NCBI GenBank assembly: GCA_003427395.1
Contig: BFEA01000222.1
Location: 1,679,870 to 1,720,209 of the forward strand
Length of the DNA: 40,340 bases
Direction of reading: 5' to 3'
From: Chara braunii
Lineage: Eukaryota; Streptophyta; Charophyceae; Charales; Characeae
Shown piece by piece: positions 31,586 through 40,340 of the stretch. Position numbers and translations under genes: made by a program. Each line of letters begins with the position of its first letter. Position 1 is the stretch's first letter. Under the pieces are notes generated by a model, which saw only the letters and a list, made by a program, of their open reading frames with translations, was not told the origin of the DNA and made no database searches.

Positions 31586-31738
31586 GTGAACTCGGTTAAG
31601 GCCATACTCACAGTAGGAGTTTTCTGTTGACTTGTTTCTGGAGGTAAATTGCGGTCAGATGCGTTTACATCCGGCCGTAAATGCGATCAGATACATTTAA
31701 GATAGAGCTAGTGTGAGTACGACCTAACTGAGTATCAC
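31586..31738. mobile_element. MITE-like fold-back, second type
   Basis: Arms of about 31 bp: left 31586-31616 (GTGAACTCGGTTAAGGCC...), right 31708-31738, whose reverse complement begins GTGATACTCAGTTAGGTCG. Roughly three quarters of positions match with small indels. The interior holds GCGTTTAC/GTAAATGC, another inverted pair near 31660-31685. No target-site duplication was recognised and there is no coding capacity. Confidence 0.55.
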
Positions 31739-32590
31739 AACGGTATGGTGATAGGCCGGCCTTGTACGTAGAGGTGATGAAGAGGCGGAGCTTTCTCCGA
31801 TGCACTGTGTGACGATAAATATATGTTCCCTACACCGGGGTTCAACCAGTCTGCATACAGGGGTCTTGGCGGAGCACGCTGAAAGGCCGGAGCGTCAGAC
31901 TAATAAGCCGGTACCCGGGAAAGGTGGTCGGTCTGAGGGAGTCCCGTTACATTGGTGCTTCTGTTTTTTTGTCCTTCCTGTCACGTTGGAACATTTCTTT
32001 TGTTCTTTTTTTGTTTCTAAAAAAGGAATTTAATAATTTATCGATTTATGTGTGTCATCCTTGAATGCGCAGGCGGGTTGAAGTGTGAGGTCCCCGGCCT
32101 CGGTTCAAGTGTTGATTTGAAATGAAATTTGATGTGTTGTTAGGAGGAAAAAATAAAGAAAAAGAATGCGCAGGGGCCATGCATATCAATCTTCTCTGTA
32201 TCTTTCCAATTTGAATGGATGTCAGAAGGACACGTTGGAACATTTCAGATTGCGGTTGGATTATGGCTTTTCAGCACAATCAACTGCATGCTGAATGGAG
32301 CTAATCTTGTCGGAGAAGAAGGTCCTGCGCTCTCCCGATTGTGCTGTTTGTTTTGTGAGGATCACTTTGCTGTCTGCCATGGAAGGACCGGTTATTGCAT
32401 CTTCCAGAGCCATCGCTATATGGAATGGCCTGTAAGGCTCCTTGTGTGTCTGTCTGGAAGGAAGGTTATATTTTTTTGTCGGGTTCCATCTCCTCATTCC
32501 GCAGGGTGTGTGCGGATCAGGACTTCTTGAGCTTATGACATGCTCTCGCATCCCAGATCCATGTTATTCCTGATGCTTTCTCAGATTGTA
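31739..32590. other. No gene recognised
   Basis: Non-coding DNA with a T-run near 31965-31970 and AAAAAATAAAG near 32148. No motif supports a gene. Confidence 0.5.
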
Positions 32591-32591
32591 C

Positions 32592-32714
32592 GGGCCTTGC
32601 TCCACCAGTCACCAAATGTGCAAAACGAAAATGAATCTCCTGCTAGAACATGGAACGATACACTGCCATAATTTTTTGTATTTTGTGCATGCGGCGAGTG
32701 GTGGAGCGAGGCCC
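32592..32714 (+). mobile_element. MITE-like element, copy 1, 34-bp terminal inverted repeats
   Basis: Left end GGGCCTTGCTCCACCAGTCA continues CCAAATGTGCAAAA (32592-32625). The reverse complement of the right end (32681-32714) reads GGGCCTCGCTCCACCACTCG, then CCGCATGCACAAAA: 28 of 34 identical. The interior (ATGAATCTCCTGCTAGAACA, TGGAACGATACACTGCC) matches copies at 29.2 kb and 5.7-6.15 kb. Too short to code; presumably moved by a transposase from elsewhere, if it is a MITE. Confidence 0.75.
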
Positions 32715-32954
32715 CAAGTCTCTGACGCTGTGCTCTGCAGAGAACGGCCCAGCGATCTTTGGATGTCCGGATGCATGGGTGGATGCTTGCATGTGCTCGT
32801 TTGTTTTGTCTTGTTCCGTCCTCTTCTCTGTGCGCGGGCTTGTGCCGGTGTTACCCTCTTGCGTGTTCCTTTTATGTAATGGAGTTGCAACCAATTTGGC
32901 AATATATAAGTAATGATATAAATAATACTAGTAATATGCATAATTGATTTCATA

Positions 32955-33436
32955 TGCAATCAGACTCGACTTCTTCACTCTTGTCATGCATGCAAACAGC
33001 GAAACAGCAAACTGGCGACATGCGCCCACACAGTACTCAAGATATCGTAACCAGGTAGGAGTTCTCTTCAACTGGCTATGGCGACTGAGCGCCCACACAA
33101 CTCACTGTTCGCACTCTGGATCACCCTGGATGTCCCACACNCACCCCCGGCTATGTCCGTCTTCCTCTTCGATCTCCTCCTTCCACACTTCTTCTTCTCT
33201 CTCCTCAGTCCCTCCTTCTCTGTCCTCCCTTTCTCTCTCATCCGGTACTCTGTGTTACAGCTCCGCGGCTATGGCCACTATCTTCCTTCTCCACTGGACT
33301 CCGCAATCTCGCCTTACAGGTAAGTGACAACCAATCTTGGATCGCTCCTCTCTCTCTCTCTCTCTTCCGCCGTAGCGGTATCTTCAGCGCAGCAGGTAAG
33401 TAACCAATCTTGTATCACTCATGTCTCTCTCTCTCA

Positions 33437-33474
<38 letters not shown>

Positions 33475-33813
33475 TCGTAGTGGTCTTCTTGTTGCAGGTG
33501 CGCGACGTCTTCTTCCACCTCGAGGTCCGCTATGGCGGACTGGCTCCTCCGGCGGTAACTTCAGCTATGGCACATCTGCCCTGCACACCTCGCGCGCGTG
33601 GAACAGCTGGTACCTGCTCCGATACCAGTGCAATCAGACTCGACTTCTTCACTCTTGTCATGCATGCAAACAGCGAAACAGCAGACTAGCGACATGCGCC
33701 CACACAGTACTCAAGATATCGTAATCAGGTAGGAGTTCTCTTCAACTTGCTATGGTGACTGAGCGCCCACACAACTCACTGTTCGCACTCTGGATCACCC
33801 TGGATGTCCCACA
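32955..33813 (-). mobile_element. TRIM-like small LTR retroelement
   Basis: Two direct repeats of 185 bp (32955-33139 and 33629-33813) lie exactly 674 bp apart and differ at about five positions. Each starts TG and ends CA. Next to the right-hand copy, on the minus strand and after one base, is TGGTATCGGAGC (33627-33616), one base off the plant initiator-Met-tRNA primer site TGGTATCAGAGC. A short G-rich stretch adjoins the left copy, where a polypurine tract is expected. The internal 489 bp has no retroviral genes. Flanks TCATA and CACAA do not match, so no target-site duplication. Alternative: a partial duplicate of a longer LTR. Confidence 0.65.
33316..33500 (+). other. Two tandem splice-donor/pyrimidine-tract/acceptor modules
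   Basis: CAG|GTAAGT at 33317-33325 and again at 33393-33401 are each followed by ACAACCAATCTTG or AACCAATCTTG, a CT-rich tract and CAG (33390-33392 and 33495-33497). This looks like a duplicated short intron, antisense to the TRIM-like unit. The CT tract is at 33430-33476. Whether it is spliced is unknown. Confidence 0.4.
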
Positions 33814-34200
33814 CACAACACTCTACACGCAACACACACACACACACACACGCTACTATGGCTATGGCAGCTATGGCTGCCACTATCCTATCGCTACACT
33901 ACACTTCACTGCCCTCTTCGTCTTCGGGCGCACTGCAGACCTCCTCGCACAAGCTGCTGGGGCAGCGCTTCCGCATGGCATCCGCAGGAATGAATGAATG
34001 GCTGGGCGCAGCCTCTTGATTTATANTTCTGCGCTGCGTTGGTCTGCACTGTATCCCTTGTCCCACGATGTGTTCACAGTCCCAGACGGTACTTGCTGAA
34101 CAGGACCGGACTGACTGACTGGGACTGCTGACTGGGCTAGGTGGACTACCACCACTTGACCACTTGCCTCTGCTGAACACAGGCCAACTCCGAAAGGCCA
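33814..34200. other. Putative 3' LTR region of the Ty3 element
   Basis: (AC)n at about 33830-33852, then GCTACTATGGCTATGGC, TTGATTTATA (about 34016) and CACAGTCCCAGACGGTACTT (about 34075-34094). It lies immediately downstream of the pol frame and is related to 7.52-7.77 kb, so LTR origin is likely. Clean LTR ends could not be fixed. Confidence 0.4.
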
Positions 34201-34203
34201 CTT

Positions 34204-37200
34204 CTAGAACTGTGAGATGTTCTCCTCAGGCGCAAACTCTTTGGAACTAACCCAGACTAAGTCGCCTACTTGGAACTGTGAAGGGCGACGATGTTTGTTC
34301 GCTTGCTATATCATCTTATGCTGGGCTTTCCTAAGGTTTTCTACAACGGTAGCTAGTTCTCTCTCGTGCTGCACAACAAACTCCCGGGTCCCGGGCGGCA
34401 ATCTGTGAATTTGATCCCGGTTGAGTCCCTCAAACGGTCTGCGTGGTCTAAAGGACTTGTGCAGTTCGTTGGGAGTGCGACATGTAGACAGATGCACGCT
34501 ATTATTGTACGCACTAGCTACTTTGGGCAACATCTCATCCCAGTTAATCTGATCCGGCCTAATATACATGCGCAAAACTTGCTGTAGGATCTTGTTCATT
34601 TGCTCCGTCCGACCGTTAGTCCCTGGATGACGTCCGGACGACATCAACAACTTGGATCCATACACTCCCATGAGTTCATGCCAGTTCTGGCTGGTGAAAC
34701 GACTATCTCTATCACTAACTATTGACATCGGGATTCCGTTCTCACTAACCCAACAGTCAAAGAACCTCTGTATGACTAAATCAGTACGCGCCTAAGAAGG
34801 CAAAGGAACAAAAACTGCGTACTTGCTAAAGCGGTCAACTATGACCATGACTTGGCTTTTGCCATGCCTGCTCTTGACTTGAGTGTCCATGAAATCGATT
34901 GACACTGAGTCTCCCGGCTGATCCGGAATGGGCAAAGGTCTGAGAAGACCTAGCGGGGCGCGCGTAGAACTATTATTACACTGGCAGACTTTGCAACTGC
35001 GAACATACTCTACGCAGTCATTCTTCATCCCTGGCCAGGTATACGCACGCATAAGATTGGCTAAAGTCTTTTGCCAACCAAAATGACCCTTTGTGTCATG
35101 GCATTCGCCCAGAATCAGACTACGAATCTCTTCGCTATTGGGGATGCACAGGCGGTCAGACACATTAGTCTTCTCAAAAAGCAACCCTTCGGTAGTGCGG
35201 TAATTCGGTTCAGTCTCTGGGGCCTCCTTGACTTTCTTAAGGAGCTCACTATAGATAGGGTCCTGCGCGTAAGCTTCTCTAACCCTCTGCTGCAGGTCCT
35301 TCCCTATATCGAGGTAATGTACTATTGCCCCAAAGTAATCCGCTCTCCTACCTAGAGCATCCGTGACTACGTTGTACTTCCCTTTGACAGGCTTGAGCTC
35401 AAAGTCATACTGATCTATCTCTGTGGCCCACCTAGTAAGCTTAGGTGTGATCTTGGCCTGCGTCTTTAACCATCGTAATGTCTCATGGTCAGAATAGACT
35501 TTGAAGTGCCTCCCAAGCAAGTAGTGCTTCCAATGGTCTAAGGTTTGCCTGAGAGCGTAGAGTTCCCTTTCATAGGTAGATGTCGCGACCTTCTCTGAAG
35601 GCATCCTGGCGGACATGAACTCTACGGGTCTATAGCCATTGCCATCGTCTTGCTGTAACACTGCGCCTATGCCGTACTGGCTAGCATCCGTAGTAACGAC
35701 AAAAGGCAAGGACGGATCGGCGACCTTAAGGACCGGATACTCTATCAATGCCTGCTTTAGCTTTTTCATGGCAGACGTGCAGTCCTTGTCCCACTTCGAG
35801 ATTGTCTCTTTTCTCAGCAATCTGCGAAGGGGCGCAGCGATGGTGGAGAAGTTCCTCACGAACTTCCTATAGTAGTTAGCTAGGCCCAGAAACGAGCGCA
35901 ACTCTGTGAGCGTACGTGGCGTGGGCCAATCTCTAATCGCTGCGATCTTGCTATCTTCTGGCTTAACGCCGTCTCCGTCTAAGATGTGGCCTAGGTACAA
36001 AACTTGGGTCTTTGCCCAATCGCACTTCTTTGCATTGATCTTGAAGTTAGCTTCCCTCAACTTGCCTGAGATGACCATGATGCTCTTCGAGGGTCCTGCT
36101 AAACACTAGAATGTCATCTAGATAAACTACAACAAACGTGTCTAACCACGACCTAAACAAATCGCTCATACAACACTGGAACGTAACTGGCGCGTTGGTT
36201 AGTCCAAAGGGCATCACTATGAACTCGTAGTGCCCATATCTAGTCTGGAAGGCCGTCTTGTACTGATCATCAGGATGTACCTCTATCTGATGATATCCGG
36301 ACTTCAAATCTATCTTGGAGAAATACTTCGCCCCCTGCACTCGATCTAAGAGATCGTCTATCCTAGGCAGTGGCTCAGCATTCTTCACTGTGATGGCATG
36401 CAGACCCCTATAGTCTGTACATATCCTTAGCTCTCCCTCTTTCTTAGGTACAAAGAGAACAGGGGCTCCAAAAGGAGACGAACTGGGCCTAATCCAACCC
36501 TTTTCAAGGAGCTCGTCCAACTGTTTCCGCAGCTCCTCTAACTCCTGCGGGGACATTCTATACACCGCACCCTTAGGAGTTCTACTGCCAGGCTCTATCT
36601 CAATACGGTGCTGGATGGGCCGCGGCACCGTGCCTGTCGGCGTCTCAGTCAAATCCTTAAACTCTTCCAGCAGCTTGGCAATCACGGGGTCCATCAACTT
36701 TTCCTCCGTAGGCTCAGTCACTGGCCTAACATAGGCAACAAAGACCTGTTCCTCCAATCCCTCCTTCTTCACCAGTCTGGCGAACGCGGGGGCACTAAGG
36801 CAGCAGTGCGCCAAGGAATTCTCTACCCTTGACACATGGAACAGGCGGGCAGTCTTGGCCTCGTCTGACGAACTAGGGAGCCAACACTTGTTCTCCTTCA
36901 AATGGAGCGTGGCCCCGACTGCCTCTCCCCAATCCATTCCTAGGACAATGTCAAATGGGAGGCTGTCCTCTACGAGGAGAGTCAGGGAGTGGAGGACCTT
37001 CTTCGCTTTCCCATCTTTCTCTAGGCGGAAATACGCCTGGACTCCCTCTACGTAACCCTCTACAATCATAGTACGATTGTCCGCGAGGATACTAACTATG
37101 GGGACTGTCAGTTTCTGGATTTTAAGTCCGAGCCTCAACTTTTGCAGCGCTTTCCTACTAATATAGCTGCGAGTGGCCCCTGAGTCTACTAGGGCCCCTA

Positions 37201-37552
37201 CTCTACTTCTAAAAATCTCTGTATCTAGTAATATAAGCTGCCCTTTGTTCTCCTTCTTCATCTTGGCCCAGGCGGGGATCCTCTCCTTCAACTCTTCGGC
37301 CACACCTGTGAGGGAGGTGTCTAGCGAAACTTTAACATAAGCAGTTTCAGGACAGCTGTCTAGACACCGGCTTGCAACCTCTGCAGTAGGCACATGTGGT
37401 GTGGGAGTCTCCTGCCGGCTAGCGCTATTTTCCCCACATGGCCTAGTGGTAGGGGCAGTTGCTACCCCTACCGCGGCTACCTTTTGGCCCTTGGGCAGCC
37501 GTTCGGGTCTCTCTATACTTGGGACAATATTTGATGATATGGCCCGGGTCAC
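34204..37552 (-). pseudogene. pol: Ty3/gypsy Pol: protease, RT, RNase H, integrase
   Basis: First frame (37552-36047): protease [15 protein letters not shown] with [49 protein letters not shown] and catalytic [12 protein letters not shown] (about 36125-36090). A frame change near 36,060-36,078 leads to 36078-34792: RNase H TTDASQYGIGAVL, STYERELYALR and VYSDHETLRWL (Asp, Glu, Asp present). Integrase zinc-binding H-x4-H...C-x2-C follows (HDTKGHFGW, CKVCQ), then VSIDFMDT with the first catalytic Asp. An in-frame TAG (34792-34794) interrupts; the frame goes on with IVSDRDSRFTSQ and GTNGRTEQMNKIL (second Asp, Glu), another TAG at 34306-34308, and QFQVGDLVWVSSKEF to a stop at 34204. All catalytic residues survive; the reading frame does not. 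Confidence 0.92.
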
Positions 37553-39378
37553 CGCAGAAAATGCACTGACCCCGGTCCAATCGTTTTTGCCATAAGTCCT
37601 GGTCCAGACCCAAAGATTCCCAAGGCCTACCCTGAGGTAGCCCTGGGTGCCATCCTCCTACTCTATAGGGAGTCCTATTCCTAGGACGGTTTTGCGAGGG
37701 ACCTTGACCCTTGCCTCCCGCTTGGCGGTTTCCTCCTCTGCCGCCAACCCCCTGATCGTCTTGAAACCGGCTCCCTGAGGCCCGACCCCCTTGGCCCTGG
37801 CCTCTTGCTCCTTGCGGCCTCCCTCCGGCCGCGACAGCAGCGTAGGATCTCCCCTGNCTCACACCGCTGTCCGCCTCCTCTAGCCCCCACTCAATCTGAT
37901 CGTAGGGAATCTCATCCACACTACCCTCATCTAAAGTCAGGACAAGGCTATCCTTGGTCTTTACCTGTCCTGAGATAGTGCGGCCTTTCCATTACTTTCC
38001 CTTGTCCAAATCCTTATGCCAGAAGGTAGACAGGGACACTGACTTCGCTTCAAAAGCCACCACCTCACGACTAAGGGAATCGTAAGTGGTGGCAGGGTCT
38101 TCGCTCTTCGCGAAGAACTGCCCTCGAAAGGCTTCGGGCATAGTCCGGTAAAAGAGGTTGACCAACTGGCCCTCTGTGACCCCATGGTCAGGGACGGCCA
38201 CCAACTCATCCATTGTACCCTTGAGTGCCGTGACACTCTTCCATTTACGAGAATGGATGGTTTGGAGCTTATCTGAGGCCTTGACACTGCGAGCGACATC
38301 TGCAAATCGCTCGCGCAGCAGCTTCAGGAATTCGGTGAGGGACGTAAATGAGGAGTACGCAATGGGATCATCACTACAGTTGGCAGCGCAAACTAGGGAC
38401 CTTGCAAAACTGGCGGCCTCATCTCTCAGCGCGTGGATAGCAATTAGGACTTGCTGATCTGGGGAGACCTGTTGCAAGTGCACATAGGTCTTAACGTTGG
38501 CCTCCCAATTGTCAAAGTTTTCCTCCCTCTTCCCACTGTAGGAATCGGGGAACTTGACTTTGACAGGCTCCCGGCGAGGAGGACGTGCTTCCTCCTCCTT
38601 AGGAGCTGCCGCCTTGACGCCTTGAATGGCGCCAGTGCAGAACCGCTCAGTCTTGTCGAGGCGGTGACCCACCTCGGCTCCAACGACGCCTACCAGCTCA
38701 TGAGCAAAGTCTCGAAAGCCCAACCGTATCGAGCGCACATCTATGTCCCGACTTCTGCTAAAGTCATATTGGTCTGCGTGAACCTGTGCCAGGCATGCGA
38801 CGCTCCGAGCTATGACTCGCATCTGACTCGGGAGATCGGGCTAGGCGGCTAATTGCGCCTCTATCTTCTTCACTTCCTCTAAGGCCTCTGCCGCCTCCGT
38901 TGCCTTGTCAATTCTCCTCTTCTTCTCCCTCATCACCGCTAATTTCCATTCCATCCTCTTCTCGTCTTCCAACGCTTGACGTTTAAGAGGGTCTTTCTCT
39001 GCATCCCAAGCCTTCATGGCAGCTTCTTGCTGATCCTACCTCTTCCTCTTCTCCCACAGTCAGGTTGGCAGCCCATTCAGATATCCTCTTGTCCAGGTCT
39101 CCACCGGTACTACTACTGGGCTGCCCACTACTCCTTTGCAGTGGCGGACCGTCCTCTTCTTCATCCACCGCCTTCAATTTCTCTTCTTCTTCCTTCTTTA
39201 ACCTCTCTTTCTCCCTGGCCATCTCTTCTTCCATCTTCTTCAATTTGGCCGCCTGCTCCTCCTTCAAGGCCTTCTTCTTGGCCTCCTTCTCCTTTCTCTC
39301 CTGCAGGATGGCGNCCATCTTCGCCTCCTCCTCCTTTGTGTACGGCATAGTGGAGGTGCCGCNCCGGGTGTCTACCAT
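37443..39378 (-). pseudogene. gag: Ty3/gypsy Gag with CCHC zinc knuckle
   Basis: Starts MVDTR at 39378, followed by a Lys/Glu-rich coiled coil (EEQAAKLKKMEEEMAREKER). A frame change near 39,035 leads to AWDAEKDPLKRQALEDEKR and a TAG at about 38850. Then comes the capsid-like part (38822-37992): RVIARSVACLAQVHADQYDF, VKVKFPDSYSGKREENFDNW, AFRGQFFAKSEDPATTYDSL, ending in TAA at 37992. The same frame resumes to 37443 with a Gly/Arg/Gln-rich tail and the knuckle [14 protein letters not shown] (C-x2-C-x4-H-x4-C, about 37565-37524). Pol is +1 relative to the last Gag frame and overlaps it by about 110 bp. This may be a natural frameshift or a mutation. Gag packages the element RNA in the family. 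Confidence 0.85.
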
Positions 39379-40340
39379 GGTGGTGTCAGGTGNACGACAN
39401 AGGTCCCACTCCTCACCACTTGGACCTACCNGGACACAAACCTACTGACCGANTTCCTAAGGACCACAGGGTAAGACCCTGTCAACTATGGTCACTAACC
39501 CAAGACTTATTCTAAGGCTGTCACTACTGAACCAAAAGCTGATCTGGAGGCATTTAAGGGGATCCCCCGTAACTCCTCAAGAATTCTTTAACGTCGCAGA
39601 CAGGACGACGTGATCAGCTTGGTTCTTCCTGGCGATTTCAGCCCACAACTCAGCTGTTCCAGCCTACTGTGCCACACCGAGCAGTCCGCTGGTCTGTACC
39701 GGTCCTTGGAGGGGTTCGTATCCCTCGAGACAGTCGAGTCGTCAGACACAAATCATCAACTGTAATAGGTCCGGTAGGGGAGTGGCTCAACCAGGCCTCA
39801 ACACTTAAAGACGGCCCTCGTTTCAGCCTACAATCCGGAGTTCAGACCCTCTACACTGAACTCAGTAGACCTGCCGGACAGTACCGGTCATTGGGCTAGA
39901 CCAGTTGTTTAACGAGCGCTCGCCGCTCATGCCCAGGTCTCCAAGTGCCAGAGTAGAGCTTTGGTCCTACTGAGCCCGTGTAGGTTTGGCAGCAAGGCCC
40001 TATCCTTCATCCACAGAGTCCTAACACCTAAGACAGAAGAGACTCAATGCAGAAAGAGTAGACAGACAACTTAGCAAGTACCGTGGGGTAAGTGCACATC
40101 CACAGGGTAAGGGGATAGGCTGAGGGGTCAACGAGATATCACCAACTCCAGCTTGGTCAAAATCTTGGTCAGCAGCCCCGGTCAATGCCTTGGTCAATGT
40201 CGAGTCAACGCGGGTAACCCCCAGTCAACACTTGGTCAACACCTGGTCAACCCTCTGGTCAACGCTCAGGTCAACGCCCGGTCAACCCTTCACCTCGGCT
40301 ATGGCTGCTGGCACCATCACCCTCGTCACCCTCGCCGTCT
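39379..40340 (-). promoter_or_regulatory. Leader/LTR region upstream of gag with a TTGACY cluster
   Basis: About 960 bp with no frame. At 40155-40285 the minus strand carries ten TTGACC or TTGACT cores, all in one orientation and mostly about 10-14 bp apart. These match the W-box core bound by plant WRKY factors. AGTCACCAT-like and CTATGGCTGCTGGCACCATC sequence follows to the window edge. Ambiguous bases at 39393, 39400, 39431 and 39453 suggest repeat collapse. Primer site and LTR border not recognised. Confidence 0.45.

Larger units (their letters stand above)
34204..40340 (-). mobile_element. Ty3/gypsy LTR retrotransposon, gag-pol nearly complete, inactivated
   Basis: On the minus strand: leader, Gag with zinc knuckle, protease, RT, RNase H and integrase. 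This order (integrase last) defines Ty3/gypsy. Several frame changes and stops split it. A 5' LTR is not recognised inside the window; it either lies past 40,340 or begins near it. The 3' LTR probably lies just left of 34,200 but is disturbed by or merged with the TRIM-like unit. Confidence 0.9.

Noticed and set aside
32955-33813. The 185-bp repeats as the LTRs of the large Ty3 element
   Set aside because: Both copies lie on the same (3') side of gag-pol, and no copy is seen upstream of gag within the window.

Overview
This is a gene-poor, repeat-dense piece of a large eukaryotic genome. I see no convincing single-copy host gene. The only protein-coding signal comes from retroelements, nearly all broken. 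From the style of the Gag and reverse transcriptase (RT) reading frames, the initiator-Met-tRNA-like primer site and the L1-like LINE with a plant-type RT zinc-binding domain, a streptophyte (plant or charophyte alga) is the best guess. The Gag start (MVDTR, then a K/E-rich coiled coil) resembles what I remember of Chara braunii repeats; this is unverified recall. The window has a 933-N gap, scattered single Ns and an un-trimmed Nextera mate-pair junction adapter, so it is a draft short-read assembly.

Layout. 0.2-3.05 kb (minus strand): an RT-bearing element with Penelope-like RT motifs (DIKEMFTQLP, GIPIGGRASPLL, YIDD, LDFLEI) behind a Pro-rich/basic N-terminal part, split into four overlapping frames. 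3.1-4.7 kb: a tRNA-derived SINE-like head and a run of short perfect hairpins. 4.7-7.5 kb: purine-rich and TG/CA-rich simple DNA, including four diverged copies of a repeat that recurs as MITE-like elements near 29.2 and 32.6 kb. 7.5-7.8 kb: an LTR-like fragment related to sequence beside the Ty3 element. 8.37-9.32 kb: a series of about 11 hairpins with a near-constant CCGTGT loop and compensating stem changes. 10.3-13 kb: microsatellites and inverted repeats. 14.5-15.5 kb: a 132-bp tandem array, each unit holding two hairpins. 15.5-17.4 kb: three more minisatellites. 19.2-20.2 kb: a 36-bp minisatellite running into the gap.

20.7-25.2 kb (plus): a decayed L1-like LINE (endonuclease, RT, zinc-binding domain), followed by a 0.78-kb internal piece of the same LINE in inverted orientation (25.5-26.3 kb). 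The adapter lies at 26,967-27,004, so continuity across it should be doubted. 27-32.9 kb: non-coding DNA with microsatellites and two MITE-like fold-backs. 32.95-33.81 kb: a TRIM-like unit with 185-bp terminal repeats and a primer-binding site. 34.2-39.4 kb (minus): a nearly complete but inactivated Ty3/gypsy gag-pol, preceded (39.4-40.34 kb) by a leader or LTR region with ten TTGACY boxes in about 130 bp.

The coding elements act independently. The shared theme is decay: many in-frame stops look like C-to-T (or G-to-A) products, and one TGG-to-TGA change is directly visible by comparing the two LINE copies. The most novel candidates are the covarying hairpin series, the structured 132-bp array and the Penelope-like RT lineage without a visible GIY-YIG endonuclease.
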